A DNA stretch of 64,000 bases. Source: Oreohelix idahoensis. Lineage: Eukaryota > Mollusca > Gastropoda > Stylommatophora > Oreohelicidae. A model generated the notes under the pieces. The model searched no databases and was not told where the DNA came from. It worked only from the letters and a program-made list of their open reading frames with translations. The stretch's first letter is position 1; the number at the start of each line of letters is the position of its first letter. The position numbers and the translations under genes were made by a program. Below, in pieces: positions 34,582 through 46,092 of this stretch. The stretch spans positions 33,501 to 97,500 of the forward strand of contig JAMPIV010017575.1 of NCBI GenBank assembly GCA_024509875.1, written 5' to 3'.

Positions 34582-36664
34582 GATGGTATTGTATGGTTGT
34601 GATATTACCTAGTGTGATGCATGAGGTCAGCTGTGAAGGCACCTGAGATAAATGTAGCTGTGAATTTACAGAAGGCCCTTCTTGCTACCACTTACGACCT
34701 CACACATATCTTTTTTTACTAATGAATGTGGCTACGTTAAAATTCTAGGGTACTGATATGTAATGTGTTGTGGTAGTTTACATACACACACACACAGATA
34801 TTTAATAAGTCTAATAATATTAATAAAATTTTATAACACACTGAACTAACTCAAGCTGTGTAAAATTTTGATAGTAAATTTTCTTTAAGTTTATTTGTTC
34901 TGAACCAAGGTTTTATTTTGGTCAGAACATATGAAAGATTTTGAAATTATGAATAAAATTCATGAATATAGGACATAATAAATGAAAGGTGTGTACATAT
35001 GTATTTTTCAAGACTAGTTAATATTACTACTGTTTATAGTTGTAATTTATCTGGGAGAACGATTAATGGATGTGCTGTTGGGGTGACTTCATCACTCCCT
35101 GTCTATGGCTACTAAACATTGTCCATTTATTGATGGGAATATAGTTGGTGTGTTAGAAAATAAGTTGGTGAATGTCCAGCAGGCCAGACGCTCACGTATC
35201 TTGACTGAGTAGTTCTGGTGCTGGAATCTGGTGGCCCAACCTCTCCGTGCTTGGGGGCAATATAAGGAGTCTGGTGGCCCGACCTCTCCGTGCTTGGGGG
35301 CAATTAAAGGCTGCTCTGACAAAAATACCAGACTGCTCTGGTCCACACTTGTATGTTTCAACATAGCATTTGACACCACTTTGGTGCCAAATAAAAACTC
35401 ACAGTTCTGAAATAAAAGTATTGGGTCATGTGTCAGAACTCTATCTCCTGAGCCACTTCTACACATAACACTACACAACAACACCACATAGACGGGGTCA
35501 GATCTCTCTGACCATACAGCACATCTTACCAAGTTGGTTTCACATAGTATAAGTTCCCCAGGACTACATATTCTGAAATATGTTCATTAGCTTTCTGCCA
35601 TTGAATAGGATAGGTGATATGTTCCACTGATCTCAACACTTGATCCATCCTTCATAATCCTTGCTGGCGTTTATGTATTTTGTTTGTCTCTAGACCCTGA
35701 ACTGGGGCTGGGGATCTAGAGCGAATCCTTACTTGTTGTAAGGGATAGATTTTGATATGGCAGTATCAAATCACTCGAAACATTAAACAATACTAAAATA
35801 TACAAAGAAATACTTTCAGTTTTACCAGAATTATGAATAAAGAACACAGTTATCTGCTAGCAAAACTCAGCTGAGCTGCTGGCTCTAGTACGGCGTCCCT
35901 CTAAATATTTCAATTAGCTTTTGGGAAATACACCACTGAAGAATTTCTGTGTCTACTACTTGGACAGTTTGTGTTGAATGGCAAAAATGCGCGTCTGAGC
36001 GCCGATAATATGATTATCTGTGGCCAATCACCGCCCTTCCCCTTTTCAAATTCAAACCTCCTACCAAAAGTCAATTCAGTCATACCTCAGTCAAGTATGT
36101 ATTATTGTCTGTTGGTCCGTCTGTCTCTACTTGCGTTTTTTACAAAAACACACTTGTTTATATAGGCATTTCCTACACGAATCTGCCTCTAGAGTTATTT
36201 TTAGCCACAACCGTCCACTAATTCCCCTTCTCTTTCATTCTAACTAGATTTTAGCACTTGAGTCTCAAGGCCGCAATTTTTTGAAAATTAGTGACATTTT
36301 TTGTTTCAATGCAGTCGCTCGCTGATATGAACAACACAGTCTTTTGTCCATATCTTCATTATTATCTATCCGTCTGTATAAATGAAAGCATATTATTTCT
36401 CTGCTCAAGATGGGCCATCAGGCCAGCTAGGTTTTATATTCCTAACATTATTATTAAGAAAAAGTTACTTTTCAAGGTTAGTTGTTTTTTTAAAATATGT
36501 TCGAGCATCTTCTGTAATGCGTTTGCCGCTGAATTCAAATAAAGGACTCAGTATCGCAAAAGCGTCCAAGAAATGACTGTTGCGTATAATAGCTAAGGTC
36601 CCTTTTGTCCATTTCTTTACCTTGTGTCAACTTGGGGACGTGAATTTTTTTCCTTCTCTTCCCT

Positions 36665-36696
<32 letters not shown>

Positions 36697-37043
36697 TGTG
36701 TCTTTTTAGCCTTGCTAGTTTCAAGCACGTGTTCAGTCATATTTTTTCCTTTTGATCTCCGTTCTCATCCCGTCTACAAGGGTAAACGTTTTGCCTTCAC
36801 GTCTTACAAGTTAATTTCCATGGCGGGTGGTGACCCGCGGCATGGGCGATCATGTCTTCTAGTAGCTTACGCATTATTTTTATCCCTACATTTTATCTTT
36901 GGAGATATTTTAACATTGTATCACGGTTAATTTTATCACACTAGCAATAGACTTGGTTAAGAGAACATCGAAAACACACAACAGAAATGGAATCCAGTGG
37001 ACTCTGACTAAGCAGTTAGATGATCTGAATTTTGCTGATGACT
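34582..37043. repeat. Segmental duplicate of the Gmr1-like LTR plus its LINE-1 flank
   Basis: Corresponds to 29089-31577: an LTR missing its first 12 bp, then CTAGC and ~100 bp of LINE-1 (TAGACTTGGTTAAGAGAAC... to GCTGATGACT). Because it carries the same LINE flank it is a copy of an existing junction, not a new insertion. It has one fewer 43-bp repeat and a much longer C tract (29 C at 36665-36693). Left and right borders fall inside satellite monomers. Confidence 0.93.
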
Positions 37044-37842
37044 CACTGTTCTAGTCTACTATCATTTACTGGACACAGTATTAAGGTCCTAAGGGTCTTG
37101 TTGGATTCGGCCTATACTGCTTGATAGAAATACAACAGAAGTGATTGCGTCATTAATAGGCTGAACTGCCCATGGAGGACTTCTGGTGTCGTGTATTGTG
37201 GTTCGCACTATTGACCTGCCATTGAAACATCATTTTTTGATGATGCGTAGATGGCAGAGCGGATAGTGTGATTCGCTTGCATGGCTAGGCGGGGTTGTCG
37301 CACGGAAGGTCCAGTGTTCAAATCCTGGGTAAGCCACTCATGTCTGTTGTTTTTCTGTTGTCTGGTGTTCTACTTCTTTATTTCCTGCGAGTGCCTGATA
37401 AAATACCTTTATATTTGTTTCATATTAATTTACTGTTACTGACAGTAGGATGATGGGAATAAAATGTTTTAAGAGGTGAGAGAAGAAAATTGCAGGTGAA
37501 CAAAGCTTTTTTATCACGAAATTACATTCCTAGATTCTAAACATATTTTTTAATATGTGACGCTCAATCACTATGCCTTCTTCTTCTTTGATCCTTAGCC
37601 GCCGACCGTCAAAGCTATGTGCTCGTGACTAAATACCAGTTTATCTTACATGGTTGTCCAGTTCTCTACCAGGAAAATATTTTTTTATTTGTTCTTGCTC
37701 GTACAATAATCCAGTCCAATTATAAATATTTTATACGTTTAATAACATACACATTTATATACAATATTTAAGTGATTACAAAACATAGCCCAGAAGAATA
37801 AATCATAACTTATTTTACCATTATCATTTTATAAACGGTATT
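37044..37842 (+). repeat. Right arm of the large inverted repeat
   Basis: Reverse complement of 32640-33434. Order on the + strand is partial satellite monomer (37044-37432) then the ~410-bp unique part (37433-37842). It passes into satellite array B at GGTATTG/TCGCACGG. Confidence 0.88.
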
Positions 37843-38962
37843 GTCGCACGGAAGGTCCAGTGTTCAAATCCTGGGTAAGCCACTCATGTCTGTTGTTTTT
37901 CTGTTGTCTGGTGTTCTACTTCTTTATTTCCTGCGAGTGCCTGATAAAATACCTTTATATTTGTTTCATATTAATTTACTGTTTACAGGCCTCAGGTTTC
38001 CCTCCCTTATTTGTAATAAATGTTTGTACAATACCAAACCTACCCACTATCCTGTTCTCACTGTTCTAGTCTACTATCATTTACTGGACACAGTATTAAG
38101 GTCCTAAGGGTCTTGTTGGATTCGGCCTATACTGCTTGATAGAAATACAACAGAAGTGATTGCGTCATTAATAGGCTGAACTGCCCATGGAGGACTTCTG
38201 GTGTCGTGTATTGTGGTTCGCACTATTGACCTGCCATTGAAACATCATTTTTTGATGATGCGTAGATGGCAGAGCGGATAGTGTGATTCGCTTGCATGGC
38301 TAGGCGGGGTTGTCGCACGGAAGGTCCAGTGTTCAAATCCTGGGTAAGCCACTCATGTCTGTTGTTTTTCTGTTGTCTGGTGTTCTACTTCTTTATTTCC
38401 TGCGAGTGCCTGATGAAATACCTTTATATTTGTTTCATATTAATTTACTGTTTACAGGCCTCAGGTTTCCCTCCCTTATTTGTAATAAATGTTTGTACAA
38501 TACCAAACCTACCCACTATCCTGTTCTCACTGTTCTAGTCTACTATCATTTACTGGACACAGTATTAAGGTCCTAAGGGTCTTGTTGGATTCGGCCTATA
38601 CTGCTTGATAGAAATACAACAGAAGTGATTGCGTCATTAATAGGCTGAACTGCCCATGGAGGACTTCTGGTGTCGTGTATTGTGGTTCGCACTATTGACC
38701 TGCCATTGAAACATCATTTTTTGATGATGCGTAGATGGCAGAGCGGATAGTGTGATTCGCTTGCATGGCTAGGCGGGGTTGTCGCACGGAAGGTCCAGTG
38801 TTCAAATCCTGGGTAAGCCACTCATGTCTGTTGTTTTTCTGTTGTCTGGTGTTCTACTTCTTTATTTCCTGCGAGTGCCTGATAAAATACCTTTATATTT
38901 GTTTCATATTAATTTACTGTTTACAGGCCTCAGGTTTCCCTCCCTTATTTGTAATAAATGTC
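37843..38962 (+). repeat. Satellite array B, inverted relative to array A (about 2.4 copies)
   Basis: TCGCACGGAAGGTCC recurs at 37843, 38312 and 38781 (469-bp spacing). The array ends at ~38962 (GTAATAAATG/TCAGTAAC). Sequence identity to array A is near complete. Confidence 0.94.
38260..38345 (+). other. tRNA-like segment of the satellite monomer (representative copy)
   Basis: TGGCAGAGCGG (38267) fits the RNA polymerase III box A and GTTCAAATCC (38331) fits box B; they are 64 bp apart, longer than in a normal tRNA. A CATCAT-T5-GATGATG hairpin lies just upstream. The T-stem pairs poorly, so this is a tRNA-derived SINE-like head rather than a working tRNA. The same segment occurs in every monomer of both arrays. 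Confidence 0.6.
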
Positions 38963-39039
38963 AGTAACAATAAAGTCGAATCTTACTTTTTATTTTGTTT
39001 ATTTTTGACAAAACAAATTATGTGTCAAGAAAAGCTTTA

Positions 39040-39170
39040 TTCAACATTCCAACCGTATGTGGAATTACGCATATACCGTGGCAGTGATATAAACACATGT
39101 AGAGGAACATATAGCGATATGAAGCTAAGAATACAAATACTAAAAGGGGATAGCACATCATTACGTAATA
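39040..39170 (+). pseudogene. LINE-1 remnant
   Basis: The translation YRGSDINTCRGTYSDMKLRIQ resembles the LINE-1 segment YLGSNIDKVGGTDSDIKIRIQ at ~31760. Short and decayed. Confidence 0.55.
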
Positions 39171-39179
39171 AATTCAAAT

Positions 39180-39436
39180 TTAAACAACAATTCTGCAGAA
39201 TGGGAGAAGATCGGCTACCACGACAAGCATGGGAAACAAAGAGCCAGGGATCCAGACCTCCAGGACGACACAGAGTTCGCTGGGAGGACAACATTAGACA
39301 ATCTTTGAAGGACCGAGGACTAGAATGGAACCAGGCCAGGAAGAAGACAGCTGATAGAATGGTCTGGCGCTCTCTCTTCCAAACCTCTACACCTCACGGT
39401 AAAAGGGGAACGACTAAGTAAGTAAGTAAGTAAGTA
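39180..39436 (+). pseudogene. LINE-2 C-terminus and 3' end with (GTAA)n tail
   Basis: CRMGEDRLPRQAWE, RWEDNIRQSLKDRGLEWNQA and SLFQTSTPHGKRGTTK-stop form the C-terminus of a third LINE lineage, followed by AAGTAAGTAAGTAAGTAAG. The same 3' end occurs reversed at 41691, 44268 and 54966. It is 5'-truncated and fused in frame to LINE-1 and satellite sequence, which explains the long open frame starting at 38765. Confidence 0.88.
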
Positions 39437-41279
39437 AACAACAAAATCTTTTACGGCCAACTCAAAAATCAATCTTTACCTCATACATCAAGTCTGTTCT
39501 ATCGCGTGCTCCTGAAATACGAAGAACATCAAAAAACGACAACAAAGAAATGATAAACTTGTCATAAATGAGTGATTAGGTAGAACAGGATGATTATACT
39601 AGTATGATATGAGTTGAGTGTAGAACAGATAACAAGAACTAGACAGGTACCAGTTACATAGAAGACGGGAAGAAGTCACAGACAAAGGTTGATACACAGA
39701 TTAAGGACATTTGTTGAGATCATCACTAGGTAGTCCTTATTCTTGAATCCTTAGGTAAAACAGGTAAGAGGTAACTAAAAAAAAAAAAAACAACGCATGA
39801 ACAAGAGGAAATATAAATAACACGGGAATAGTAGAGACAGAAAGATCTTACGTAATGGCACAAGGCTGGACAACTTGTCATTAATCTATCGATGACATCT
39901 GCTTCTACGGGAGCTAAATAGAATGAATGAAACAAAATGAACTGTTCCAGAAGTTGTGTGTCAGACTCTCATCTTTTGTTCTTTTGTTGATGCTGTTAAT
40001 TATAGAAGACAAGGTCATGACGTTGTGACTGATTTATGTACAGATGATGTAGCTTCGTAGAAAATATATTGTGTTATAATAACAACAATAATTTGTAAGC
40101 GTAACTCCTGGATAGATAGTAAACTACATGTCTAACACATTAACTTGGTTACTTGACAAATACCATTGGACTTATAAAAGTAGCAAACAGAGATAAATAT
40201 TGTGAACCAAAAACATATTTTAGTCATTACATTTTGTGACAAGAAATGCACTAATACCTGGCTACTGTGTTCCACATAGTTTGTGCGCTCTGTTGTTTGT
40301 AAACTTGTGGTAGTAAAACCTGAAGCATGCCAGTTTGTCGTAGATACATTTTGTGATAGCGGAATATGGTTTGACTTCAACAGTGAGAAAGTAGCACTAG
40401 TACGATGTCATCATCATTACCATCATCTCCCTATTTGCTCCCTATACATCATGGACAGTCACAACTGTAGCTGGGCCCTAGTTAGCCTGCACCAAATCTT
40501 GTATTTACACTTGCAGCAGTGAACTCTGTAGCAAATTGTTTTGCATGAGGAGTTGTCCAACCCTTTCTACAGCCTCGTATCACCTTGTTCGATTGTTAAA
40601 TGATTGTTATCAGGTGCTTCATCGTTCAAGGCTCTAACTAGTTTCCATAGTTTGGTCCCTTCTGTATCTAGGTTGCGATTTTCTGTTGTTCGTTTCCAAC
40701 AGTTTCTTGTTGTTTGATTTAATATTCTTTTGTATTTTGCAGTTGTAGCTTTGAGTAGGATGTTTGCTTCAGTTATTTATTCTTTTTCTGCCGTGCTTCT
40801 GGCTTACGTTACTTTCTTCAAGCTTATGTATTTCTTTAGCAAGAGCCTCGCTGTTGAGGTAGGCGCAAGAGGTCTAGTAGCCGCCTCAATGTATGACCTA
40901 CTGCAACTGTTGGTTTTTTAAAGAACAGTCTAGATCAAGGGCACTTAAGGGACTCCGCGAAATTACGTAAAGCGCATCGTGCTGGCTATGAAATTCAGGA
41001 CAGTCATTGTCAACGTAAAGGTTAAAGGTTACTTTTACAATCGCCTCCAACTGGCAGAAAAACAGGATTGACACTGAAAGCTACAATCAAGGTGGAATGA
41101 GCTAAATTATCTGCCCATGCCAACATGAGGCTGCCACTTGGGAGTCATGACCCAAGTGGACACGCCCTTCCTTAGTGTAAAGGAGATTAAGGGGCCGAAA
41201 CATTTGATCGAAGGGGGGACTACTTCTGATGATCAGATTGTCTTCTGTTGTATCGCTCTGTATAGGGTTTCCTGTTATC
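39437..41279. other. Unannotated 1.8-kb stretch
   Basis: No recognisable gene or mobile element. ORFs are short and lack protein-like features. Confidence 0.35.
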
Positions 41280-41471
41280 AAGAGCAGCTGTGATTCTGCA
41301 AACGTGCCCTCTCTTTGGTGACTTGAGAGCTCAAACCTGGCCCCAGGAGACGAAAATGGAAGAGAAACTGTGGATCACCCGCAAGGACCTCCTGCTGACG
41401 ACTTGAGTCATGGAAGCAACTCATCTCCTTGTTTAGACTGCTGAGCGTAGGAAACTGATCGCAGAAGAAGA
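41280..41471 (+). repeat. Possible LINE 3' end with AGAAG-type tail
   Basis: The segment ends GATCGCAGAAGAAGAAGA, like the GATCAAAGAAGAAG ends at 32885 and 63174. Coding content is not clear. Confidence 0.35.
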
Positions 41472-41690
41472 AGATTTTGCTGATGACATGGCTCTTCTGT
41501 CCCATAACTGTAACCAAGTACAAGACAAAATAAAATTACTCGATGTGAGAGGTCACAGCCAGTGGGTCTGAAAATACATAGGGAAAAGACAAAGATAATG
41601 AGAATAAATGCAAGAAATGATAACATTAACAAGATTGAACTTGAAGAAACAAAACTACAAGATGCAGAATCAGACACATATCTTGGAAGC
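41472..41690 (+). pseudogene. LINE-1 fragment, left of the LINE-2 insertion
   Basis: FADDMALLSHNCNQVQDKIK, then GLKIHREKTKIMRINARND and DTYLGS match LINE-1 at 31565-31780. The sequence resumes at ~43112 (GAAGCAATATAGACAAAGCTGG), so LINE-2 inserted here; GAAGC at both sides is a candidate target duplication. Confidence 0.85.
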
Positions 41691-43111
41691 TTACTTACTT
41701 AGTCGTTCCCCTTCTACCGTGAGGTGTAGAGGTTTGGAAGAGAGAGCGCCAGACTATTCTATCGGCTGTCTTCCTCCTGGCCTGGTTCCATTCTAGTCCA
41801 CGGTCTTTCAAAGATTGTCTAATGTTGTCCTACCAGCGGACTCTGGGTCGTCCTGGGGGTCTGGATCCCTGGCTATGTGTTTTCTAATGCTTGTCGTGGT
41901 AGCCGATCTTCTCCCATTCTGCAGACATGGCCAAACCATCTTAGTTGGGACTGTTCTACTAGGGTCTGCAAGGGGTGGGATTTTAGGCCTTGATGTATCG
42001 TCTGGTTGCGGACCATGTCTCTTCTTGTTACTTCAGCCACCTTCCTCAGATACCTCATTTCTGAGGTTTGGATCTGGCTTTTGTGGGTTGTAGGCATTGC
42101 CCATGACTCGCATCTATATGTCAAGACTGGGACATAAGTGGAGGGGTATACAGCCATCTTCGTTTTCTTACCAACCTCTCTTTTGCTGAGGAGTCCTCGA
42201 TTTATGGCCTGAAAAAGTCTCCCAGCTGCTGCTTTTCGAGTGGCCAACTCTTCTTTGATGCCTCCCTTTCGGTCTATAATAGCTCCGAGATATTTAAAGT
42301 GGTCGACCTGCTCCAGGACCTGTTCTCTTATCTTAATCTGATGTCTTCTTTCTTCTCGTGATATCACCATGGATTTTGTTTTAGAGCTGCTTATGACCAT
42401 CCCTCTCTTCGCCAGCTCGTCCTTCCAGACTTGCAGGTTGGAATGGAGATGTGGCTCTGATTTAGCAATCAGGGCAACATCATCAGCAAATGCCAGCTCT
42501 GAAATACAGACCTGTCTCATCTTTCAGTATCCAACTGAATATTTTCTTGTTCTCTCCTTACATGCCTTGATAACATCGTCCACGAGGAGCATGAAAAGAT
42601 AAGGTGACAGGATATCACCTTGTCTTACACCAGTGGTGGTCATGAACTCTTCTGACTTATGGTTTGCTGTCCTCACATAATTTCTGCAAGACTTGTTGAA
42701 GCTCTTTATAGCATAAATCAGAGGTGCTGGAATGTTCTTCCTTGCCAAACAGTCCCAAAGTTTGCTCCAGGGGACCCTGTCAATTTGCTCCAGGGGACCC
42801 TGTCAAACGCCTTTTCCAGATCTATGAAACAAAGATGGATCTCACTCTTATACTCAAGGGCCTTTTCACTCAGCTGTCTGAGTGTGAAGATTAGGTCTTG
42901 AGTACTTCGGTTTCCTCGGAATCCGCACTGGATCTCATCCAATTGTGGCTCAGCTAGGCGTCGGAGTCTCTGCTCTAGGATTCTAGAGTAGATTTTACCA
43001 GGGACACTGAGAAGGGATATGCCTCTGTGGTTTCCACATTGTCAATTGTCACCTTTTTTGAAAATAAGTGTTATGATGGCAATCTCCCATTCCTTTGGTA
43101 TGGTCTTGTTG
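41691..43111 (-). pseudogene. LINE-2 reverse transcriptase and 3' end, inserted into LINE-1
   Basis: Minus-strand ORF2 portion of LINE-2. It has FRGNRSTQDLIFTLRQL and FIDLEKAFDRVPW (motif A) at ~42930-42790; a 23-bp tandem duplication at ~42765-42805 that shifts the frame; then TGVRQGDILSPYLF, FADDVALIAKSE (catalytic box) in 41873-42520, and HVCRMGEDRLPRQALE. Several frame breaks follow to the 3' end at 41691, whose tail reads (on this strand) AAGTAAGTAAGC. It is 5'-truncated at ~43110, as usual for target-primed reverse transcription. Confidence 0.9.
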
Positions 43112-43185
43112 AAGCAATATAGACAAAGCTGGAGGGGCAGACAGTGATAACAAAGTAAGAATACAAACAGCAAAATTCTTAACCT
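43112..43185 (+). pseudogene. LINE-1 fragment, right of the LINE-2 insertion
   Basis: NIDKAGGADSDNKVRIQ continues the frame broken at 41690. It ends by ~43185. Confidence 0.75.
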
Positions 43186-43809
43186 GTTTGTGAATTTAGT
43201 TGAAATTGAAAGAAAACAAAATACGTTTCAATAAATATGAGTAAACGGTTTTAGAACAAGGCTGCACGGCTAAAATTAGCACTATCAAAGCTACATATAG
43301 CACGTCAAATCCATTTTTGTAACTTGGACGCCACACAGGAACAAATCTTTTTGGACTGATGCTTCAGATGTATCAATGTAGAGAACTGACAGACTAGCTT
43401 CAAGAGCGCCAATTGTGGGGGCATTGAATATGGATAAGGGAGAGATAATGAGAATAATTAATGTCCGACTATTAGAGAATGACACTGCAATCGATGAATC
43501 ATCAAGGCTAAGATTGCTGGAATATGGCATCAAACGTAAGACTAGCATGGATGGACGTATGAGAGGATGCATCCGTTGAGTATACAACAAGCTCGCAACA
43601 GGAACAATTAGCTTTCACACCCTGTGACATTTGCTGAGGAAGATTGAGCAGCTATAGGTTTGCCTGGAGTGCAATTGTTGATTCTGATCAACTGTAATAG
43701 TGGTAATGCTTTTTACAAACATAAACATACAGAAAGAAAAACAAACCTCTTTTCTGTTACAAGGACCCAATAGGGGAGCGAAGAAGGGTAACTTTAACCT
43801 ACCGAGAAT
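43186..43809. other. Unannotated sequence
   Basis: No supported gene or repeat. Confidence 0.35.
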
Positions 43810-44182
43810 GTCGTAAAAGACTATTAAGTTCCATATTCAGTTATCAACACTAGGGATATTAAGGTAATTTTCTTGACCTGGCTGGACCTGCTGACAGGAG
43901 TCGTAGGGGCGCCAGTGGAGCAGGAGATGACAGGAGGTAGTTGGAGATAAATGGGACATTCGTTAAGGAAACATGCTGGTGAAAATATCGGGCAATCCTG
44001 GCTCTAGGGTCTCCAGAGTGGGAGATGTAGGGAAACCAGGGAGCTCATGGAGAAGAGAACTTCAGACATGAATGGGATGAAGAAGGTGCTGATGGCACGG
44101 GACAGGAAGACTTGGCGTAAGTTTATTGAAGGCCTCTGCTCCACGGGGAGCAGAAAGATCGTGAATGAACGAATGAATTCCC
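43810..44182 (+). pseudogene. LINE 3' end with (GAAT)n-type tail
   Basis: Scattered frames give a WIGHSL-like segment (~43950), then LMARDRKTWRKFIEGLCSTGS, the usual last residues of a LINE ORF2, followed by CGTGAATGAACGAATGAATT. Similar ends lie at 56083 (reverse) and 58590. The 5' part of this interval is too decayed to assign. Confidence 0.65.
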
Positions 44183-44267
44183 CCTGTTCGCCGAACCTAT
44201 TGTTAAAATTTGCCTGGTTCGCAGAACGGCTTGTCGAATTAATTTAGAATACAACATGTGGCTGTTA

Positions 44268-44514
44268 TACTTAGTCGTTCCCCTTCTACCGTGAGGTTTA
44301 GAGGTTTGGAAGAGAGAGCGCCAGACTATCCTATCGGCTGTCTTCCTCCTGGCCTGGTTCCATTCTAGTCCTCGGTCCTTCAAAGATTGTCTAATGTTGT
44401 CCTACTAGCGGACTCTGGGTCGTCCTGAGGGTCTGCATCCCTGGCTCTTTGTTTCACATGCTTGTCGTCGTAGCCGATAGTCTCCCATTCTGCACACATG
44501 GCCAAACTATCTTA
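44268..44514 (-). pseudogene. LINE-2 3' fragment
   Basis: Reverse-strand match to the LINE-2 3' end (KDRGLEWNQARRKTADRIVW, SLFQTSKPHGRRGTTK). It is truncated at 44514 by the Tc1-like element; a further ~20 bp of LINE-2 (TTTATGGCCTGAAAAAGTC, as at 42202) occurs at ~45760, beyond that element. Confidence 0.85.
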
Positions 44515-45762
44515 TACTGTTCAAAAAAAGAAACGCATAGCTACTGAAGGCACACACATAGCCATAATTTTGACATTCAATAACCGTTTAAATTTAATTA
44601 GTTAATTGTTCAAATTGCACACAAGAATACCATAGGGTTCAACCAATCAATTGACAGTTGTTTTGCATCTGGGTTACGAGAGTTTTTTGGCGTACGGGCT
44701 TTCCCGTTAGTATGGTGTGTGGCCTCCTCTTGCATCGATCAGCGACTGGCATCTCCTGGGCATGGATGCGATCAGACGTCTGATGTGGGCCTGTGGGATG
44801 GCTGCCCACTCTTCCTGGAGTGCCTGGAACAGATCACGACGATTAGCTGGAGCAACGTCTCGGCGACAAACACGTCTATGCAGCTCATCCCACAGGTGCT
44901 CAATCGGACTCATGTCTGGAGACAGGGATGGCCAGGGAAGGGTGAGAATGTTGTTGGCAGTCAGGAACTGCGTGGTCAACCATGCACAATGGGGTATGGC
45001 GTTGTCCTGTTAAAACACAGACCTTTGGACAGCCAAAAGTCGAAGGACATGGGGTCGAAGAATTTCATTGACGTATCGTTGCGCTTTCAAGCCTCCTTCA
45101 ATGTGCACCAATTGACTCCTTCCGTTGTAACTGATCATTCCCCACACCATTGTACCTCCACCACCGTGCGGCAGAGCTTCATCAACGCAATTTTGGGCAA
45201 AACGTTCATTTCGCCTACGGTAGACCCTACGCCGTCTATCATGACGCTGCAACAAAAAGAAAGATTCGTCACTAAACCAGACACGTCTCCACTGATTGTC
45301 AGCTGCCCAAGGACGATGCTGGTTGGCCCAAAGAAGTCGATTTTGGCGATGGCGGCGCGTAAGGACAGGTCCTCGGTGAGGTCGTTGTGCCCAAAGTCTA
45401 GCGTCATGCAGTCTATTCCGGACAGTTTGATCAGACACATGACGTCCTGCAGGCAATGACTGGGCAGTTGAGGAAGCTGTTGTAAACCTGTCTCTGAGGT
45501 GACGAAGCCGAATAAAGTGATCCTCCGCTGCTGTTGTCACTCTGGGTCGTCCACAGCGATGCCGGTCTTCAACTGAGCCAGTGGCTTGGAACCGGTGCCA
45601 AAGTCGACTGATGGTACTCTGATGCACGTTTAGATGCCTGGAAACCTGACTTTGACTTTCGCCTGCATGCAGTCAGCCAATAGCAATGTTCCTTAAATTT
45701 ATCGATAGAGACGCCATAAATGTCTGCTTGAAAATGAACTGAATTTTTTGTGTGTATTTATG
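44515..45762 (-). mobile_element. Tc1-like DNA transposon (one end lost)
   Basis: It starts at a TA with TACTGTTCAAAAAAAGAAAC, a Tc1-like terminus, and contains a Tc1 transposase on the minus strand. No matching inverted repeat is found at the other side; the sequence turns into LINE-2-like DNA at ~45760, so that end is truncated. Confidence 0.82.
44707..45627 (-). pseudogene. Tc1-type transposase with a single premature stop
   Basis: The frame 45627-44707 encodes a helix-turn-helix end (STISRLWHRFQATGSV), a GRPR hook (CGRPRVTT), catalytic Asp in RVWFSDESFF, then after an in-frame TAA (45012-45010) the second Asp in QDNAIPHCAW and Glu in SPIEHLWDELH. The last two are separated by 34 residues, the DD34E spacing of Tc1. 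Both sides of the stop are in the same frame, so one point change explains it. The N-terminus continues upstream (AGESQSQVSRHLNV) before a TGA, so ~25 residues or more are lost. Confidence 0.92.
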
Positions 45763-46092
45763 GCCTGAAAAAGTCTTTGGCTGTTATAACGAGGCAAAAC
45801 ATGGATGTCCAATAAATAATTGACCAGTTCACCAAATTATATATGTGCCTCAGTTAGTATTATATGAACAACATTACAACAGATAAAAGAACGTCTGTTC
45901 TCAGGGAATACATTTCACATCGCCTAGCACTTTAACCAGTGGGGAAGCCTGTAACATTATTACCAATCATTCACAACATTAACGAGTCCTGTGGTCTCTT
46001 CTTTAAGTTGTTAACGACCAGTGAGTTAAGAAAGTGCCTGTAACTATGAATAAACAAGTTGCGTGTTCATGATCATTTTTTAAAATATATTT
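45763..46092. other. Unannotated sequence
   Basis: After ~20 bp resembling LINE-2, nothing recognisable. Confidence 0.35.

Noticed and set aside
34582..37043. Independent solo LTR insertion
   Set aside because: It carries the same CTAGC and LINE-1 flank as the 29077-31474 LTR and lacks its own target duplication.
38260..38345. Functional tRNA gene
   Set aside because: Box A and B are present but the T-stem pairs poorly and box spacing is too long; a tRNA-derived repeat fits better.
33044..38962. CRISPR array
   Set aside because: Repeats are contiguous 469-bp satellite units, without short repeats separated by unique spacers, in eukaryotic DNA.
33386..38967. Repeated 60-93-codon open frames (MSHGRSS..., MARRGCR...)
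   Set aside because: They recur once per satellite monomer in both arrays, have no protein features, and overlap the tRNA-like segment.
38765..39421. 218-codon ORF joining satellite, LINE-1 and LINE-2
   Set aside because: A chance fusion across three repeat types; only the LINE-2 part (from ~39180) is coding-derived.
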